Source: Actinomycetes bacterium
GTDB lineage: Bacteria > Actinomycetota > Acidimicrobiia > Acidimicrobiales > UBA8190
Length of the DNA stretch: 8,470 nucleotides
Reading direction: 5' to 3'
NCBI GenBank assembly: GCA_021779775.1
Contig: JAJYAB010000067.1
Location: 1-8,470 of the forward strand
The position numbers and the translations under genes are program-made. The notes under the pieces were generated by a model. That model worked only from the letters and a program-made list of their open reading frames with translations, did not search any database and was not told the DNA's origin. Shown in pieces: positions 6,136 through 8,470 of this stretch; the first letter of the stretch is position 1; each line of letters begins with the position of its first letter.

Positions 6136-6794
6136 CGGCCGCCGACCGACGCAGCAACCTGCTGGCGCTGGCCCGCGGCGCCCGGGGGTTCATGCCCGAC
6201 GACGAGGGCGCCGCGCTGCACCAGGCAGCCCACCGTGCCGGCAGCCAGGCCGCCGGCGGTGCCACGTTCGTGGAGATCGGCGCGTGGTGCGGCAAGTCGA
6301 CGGTCTACCTCGGAGCGGCAGCCGAGGAGACCGGTGCGGTCCTGTTCAGCGTCGACCACCACCACGGCTCCGAGGAGAACCAGGTCGGGTGGGAGCACCA
6401 CGACCGGGACCTGGTCGACCCGGTCTCCGGGCTGATCGACACCCTGCCGTTCTGGCGCCGGACCGTCGACGACGCCGGGCTCGGCGGCTCGGTGGTCGGC
6501 GTGGTAGGCGACTCACCGATCGTCGCCTCACGCTGGCACGGACCGGTCGACCTGTGCTTCATCGACGGCGGCCACGGGGCGACGCCCGCATGGGCCGACT
6601 TCGACGGGTGGTCCCCCAAGGTGGCCGTCGGCGGGTGGCTGGCCATCCACGACGTGTTCCCCGACCCCGCCGACGGCGGCCGGCCGCCGTACGAGCTGTG
6701 GTGCGCCGCCCTGGCCTCGGGCGAATGGGAGGAAGACGGGCACCGCGGTTCGCTGCGGGTGCTGCGCCGCATCCGGCCGCCTACGAGGCGCTGA
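6132..6794 (+). CDS. Class I SAM-dependent methyltransferase (Methyltransf_24-like)
   Basis: This 220-residue protein has a Rossmann fold. FVEIGAWCGKSTVYLG (residues 46-61) is motif I for binding S-adenosylmethionine, with E48 ending the first strand. SVDHHHG (73-79) holds the acidic residue D75 expected to bind the ribose hydroxyls. GDSP (126-129) and CFIDGGH (142-148) correspond to the later strands, D145 and H148 being typical of O-methyltransferase and cephalosporin-hydroxylase-like relatives. The ATG at 6132 overlaps the aminopeptidase stop (ATGA, 6132-6135), indicating coupled translation. The gene ends 14 bp inside the end of the convergent minus-strand gene. The acceptor substrate is not predictable. 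From remembered actinobacterial genomes, close relatives sit beside the barrel protein and methyltransferase found here on the other strand, so it may work with them rather than with the peptidase; that is inference. Confidence 0.85.
   Translation: MTAADRRSNLLALARGARGFMPDDEGAALHQAAHRAGSQAAGGATFVEIGAWCGKSTVYLGAAAEETGAVLFSVDHHHGSEENQVGWEHHDRDLVDPVSGLIDTLPFWRRTVDDAGLGGSVVGVVGDSPIVASRWHGPVDLCFIDGGHGATPAWADFDGWSPKVAVGGWLAIHDVFPDPADGGRPPYELWCAALASGEWEEDGHRGSLRVLRRIRPPTRR
6781..6794. other. 14-bp tail-to-tail overlap of convergent genes
   Basis: The plus-strand methyltransferase ends at TGA 6792-6794 and the minus-strand barrel gene ends at TAG (plus-strand cta 6781-6783). The two coding regions share 14 bp, so no intergenic terminator exists here; each transcript must run into the other gene as antisense RNA or end by factor-dependent termination. 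Confidence 0.85.
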
Positions 6795-7902
6795 GGTCCA
6801 AGCCGGGCGGCAGGCCTTCTCCCCGGAACAGGCCGGCGGCCGGCGTGGCATCCGACAGGGCATCGGCGGCCAGCACGACGGCTGCCGAGGTGTAGGTGGT
6901 CCGCTCGGCGACAGGGAAGCTCGACTCGTCCGGGTAGACGATGCCGGTCAGGTAGGACCCGTCGGTCTGGCGGTGCGCCTGGGCCCACGACAACAGCGCT
7001 ACCGCCTCGTCGCGGCGCCCCACGGCGTCGAGTGCCAGCACGCACTCTGCCGTCTCGGCGGCGGTCACCCACGCACTGGTCGACAGGCATCGGACGCCCA
7101 GGCCCTCCATGACGAACTGGTCCCACCAGCGGTCTATCCGCTGCTCGGCCGCCGCACCCCGCAAGGCGCCCGACAGCACCGGGTAGTACCAGTCCATCGC
7201 GAACTCCTCCTTCGGCTCGAAGGAGCCGGGCAGGTGGGCGATCGCATGGCCGAGGCGACCGGCGGCCAGCTCCCAGTCGGGGCGCTCGAGCCCGAGGGCC
7301 TCGGCGCACGCCACACCGCAGCGCAGCGCGTGGTAGATCGACGACGAGCCGGTCAGCAGCGCGTAGCGTGCCGGGTGGCCGTCGGGGTCCACCGACCACA
7401 GCACGGTGCCGTCCTCGCACTGCCACCGCAGCACGAAGTCGAGGCCCTGCTCCACGCTGGGCCACAGCTCGGCGAGCAGCCGGGCGTCACCCGTCACCAG
7501 GAACTGGTGCCAGACGCCCGTCGCCAGATAGGCGCACACGTTGGTGTCGAGGCGCGGGTCCTCCACGCCGGAGCCGGCCAGGTAGTAGTTGAACCAGGCA
7601 CCCTCCGGGAGCTGCGTCCGGGCCAACCAGCGGTATGCCCGCTCGGCCTGGGCGTGGAGGCCTCCGACGGTGAGGGCCATCGCCGCCTCGACGTGGTTCC
7701 ACGGGTCGCAGTGCCCCCCCACGAACCACGGGATCATGCCGTCGGGTCGCTGCACCCGAGCGATGGCTGCCGCCGTGGCCGCCACCTCGGCAGCGTCGAG
7801 GACGCCCGGCACCTCCGGTAACCGAGCGGTCAGCGGTGTCGGGGGGGCACCGGCCGCCGCGTGGCGGACAGCCTGCGCACGGGCTGCCCCGGTGGTGGTC
7901 AT
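6781..7902 (-). CDS. Alpha/alpha-barrel repeat protein, commonly annotated 'prenyltransferase'; function unknown
   Basis: This 373-residue protein has no signal peptide or membrane segment. A motif with Q, then D/E-G, then usually W recurs at QRPDGMIPW (51-59), QLPEGAW (97-103), QCEDGTVLW (161-169) and, more weakly, QTDGSYLTG (312-320), as in helical-barrel folds. GGHCDPWNHVEAAMAL (62-77), DTNVCAYLATGVW (119-131), ELWPSVEQGLDFVLR (145-159) and MDWYYPVL (236-243) resemble six-hairpin glycosidase-like proteins. No DxDD terpene-cyclase motif is seen. Candidate acidic active-site residues are D66, E72, D119, D237 and E283. The ATG at 7902 was chosen because GAGGAAG lies 5 bases upstream and the upstream methyltransferase stop overlaps it (ATGA); an upstream in-frame extension to 8076 would only translate that gene. 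It may be a carbohydrate-active or isoprenoid-related enzyme; the family is recognised, the activity is not. Confidence 0.8.
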   Translation of the reverse strand: MTTTGAARAQAVRHAAAGAPPTPLTARLPEVPGVLDAAEVAATAAAIARVQRPDGMIPWFVGGHCDPWNHVEAAMALTVGGLHAQAERAYRWLARTQLPEGAWFNYYLAGSGVEDPRLDTNVCAYLATGVWHQFLVTGDARLLAELWPSVEQGLDFVLRWQCEDGTVLWSVDPDGHPARYALLTGSSSIYHALRCGVACAEALGLERPDWELAAGRLGHAIAHLPGSFEPKEEFAMDWYYPVLSGALRGAAAEQRIDRWWDQFVMEGLGVRCLSTSAWVTAAETAECVLALDAVGRRDEAVALLSWAQAHRQTDGSYLTGIVYPDESSFPVAERTTYTSAAVVLAADALSDATPAAGLFRGEGLPPGLDLSAS

Positions 7903-8470
7903 GCCGGCTTCCTCAGATAGACGACGAGGCTCTTTCCGAGCACCGGGTTCAAGATCCGCTCGGCGGTCCGGGTCACCCAGGGCCCAGACGTGATGTCCCA
8001 CACCAGCAGGCGGTGATAGGCACGCACCGCCGGATGCCGGTCGCGGCGGACGCCGACCAGGCACTTCAGCCACCAATAGGGCGAATGCAGCGCGTGCGCA
8101 TGGTGGCTGCCCTCGTGCTGCAGGCCGGCACGCCGGAGCCGCCCGAGCAAGGTGGAGCGACGGTAGATCCGCACGTGGCCGCCCGGAACATCGTGGTAGT
8201 CGTTCGACAGCGCCCAGTTCACCGCCTCCGGGCCGAAGCGCGGCACCGTCACGGCCATGGTCCCCCCGCCGCGCAGGACCCGGGCCAGCTCGGCCATGGC
8301 GTCGCCGTCGTCCGGTATGTGCTCGAGCACCTCGGCGGCGATCACCCGGTCGAACGTCCCGTCGGGGAACGGCAGGCGTAAGGCATCTCCCTGTACGGCG
8401 CCCCCCCCACCCGACCCGGCCACCTCGCCCACCTCGGCCATCGCCTCCAAGGTGTTGCGTACCTGGTCGA
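7899..8470 (-). CDS. Class I SAM-dependent methyltransferase (Methyltransf_11-like); 5' end outside the window
   Basis: The frame is open through the right edge, so the N-terminus, including the glycine-rich SAM-binding motif I, is missing; about 190 residues are visible. QGDALRLPFPDGTFDRVIAAEVLEHIPD (roughly bases 8310-8395, in two parts: the GDA acidic loop and the DxVxxxxVLEH strand) is the classic motif II-III region of Methyltransf_11 proteins. VLRGGGTMAVTVP follows as the next strand. The C-terminal part, with HALHSPYWWLKC, AYHRLLVWDI and LGKSLVVYLRKP, is characteristic of an actinobacterial subfamily whose substrate is unknown. Its stop overlaps the start of the barrel-protein gene (ATGA), so the two form an operon continuing rightward beyond the window. 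A run of eight G residues (8401-8408 on the plus strand as C) lies in the coding sequence. A TTG at 8450 is not the true start, since coding continues upstream. Confidence 0.88.
   Translation of the reverse strand, partial: DQVRNTLEAMAEVGEVAGSGGGGAVQGDALRLPFPDGTFDRVIAAEVLEHIPDDGDAMAELARVLRGGGTMAVTVPRFGPEAVNWALSNDYHDVPGGHVRIYRRSTLLGRLRRAGLQHEGSHHAHALHSPYWWLKCLVGVRRDRHPAVRAYHRLLVWDITSGPWVTRTAERILNPVLGKSLVVYLRKPA

Noticed and set aside
6305..7465. Minus-strand open frame of 386 codons overlapping the barrel gene and methyltransferase
   Set aside because: It spans the convergent junction out of frame with both real genes and has no recognisable motif.

Overview
The window is a GC-rich stretch packed with genes that often touch or overlap. 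Its codons strongly favour G or C in the third position. At least one gene appears to be transcribed without a leader, and there is an AbrB-VapC toxin-antitoxin pair. This points to an actinobacterium (Actinomycetota), possibly the Acidimicrobiia, but the lineage is judged only from base composition and remembered gene families.

From left to right: (1) 2-2339 (+) encodes a two-subunit molybdenum hydroxylase of the isoquinoline 1-oxidoreductase / aldehyde oxidase type. The large molybdopterin subunit is cut by the left edge. The small [2Fe-2S]2 subunit follows after a 58-bp gap that can form an 8-bp hairpin. (2) 2340-2755 has no intact gene. It holds what looks like the decayed end of an ATP-grasp acyl-CoA synthetase, a CCCAT pentanucleotide tract, and three direct repeats with a GTGGCAC core spaced exactly 20 bp apart. 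(3) 2756-3390 (+) is the toxin-antitoxin pair. Its genes overlap by ATGA, and a 15-bp tandem duplication at the junction has doubled the toxin start codon. (4) 3517-6135 (+) is an M1 aminopeptidase with the full set of catalytic motifs and an unusual (GGGS)3 insert. A small SAM-dependent methyltransferase (6132-6794, +) overlaps it by ATGA. (5) Converging on these from the right edge (-) are a second SAM-dependent methyltransferase, cut by the edge, and a Q-x-x-D/E-G-repeat alpha/alpha-barrel protein of the kind usually labelled 'prenyltransferase'. They also overlap by ATGA. The barrel gene and the plus-strand methyltransferase overlap tail-to-tail by 14 bp.

The two methyltransferases and the barrel protein probably belong to one conserved but functionally uncharacterised actinobacterial modification cluster. 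One member now lies on the opposite strand, as the distal gene of the aminopeptidase transcript. The toxin-antitoxin module with its decayed surroundings looks like a small accessory islet between the molybdoenzyme and the aminopeptidase. No tRNA, rRNA, CRISPR array, insertion sequence or convincing intrinsic terminator was seen.
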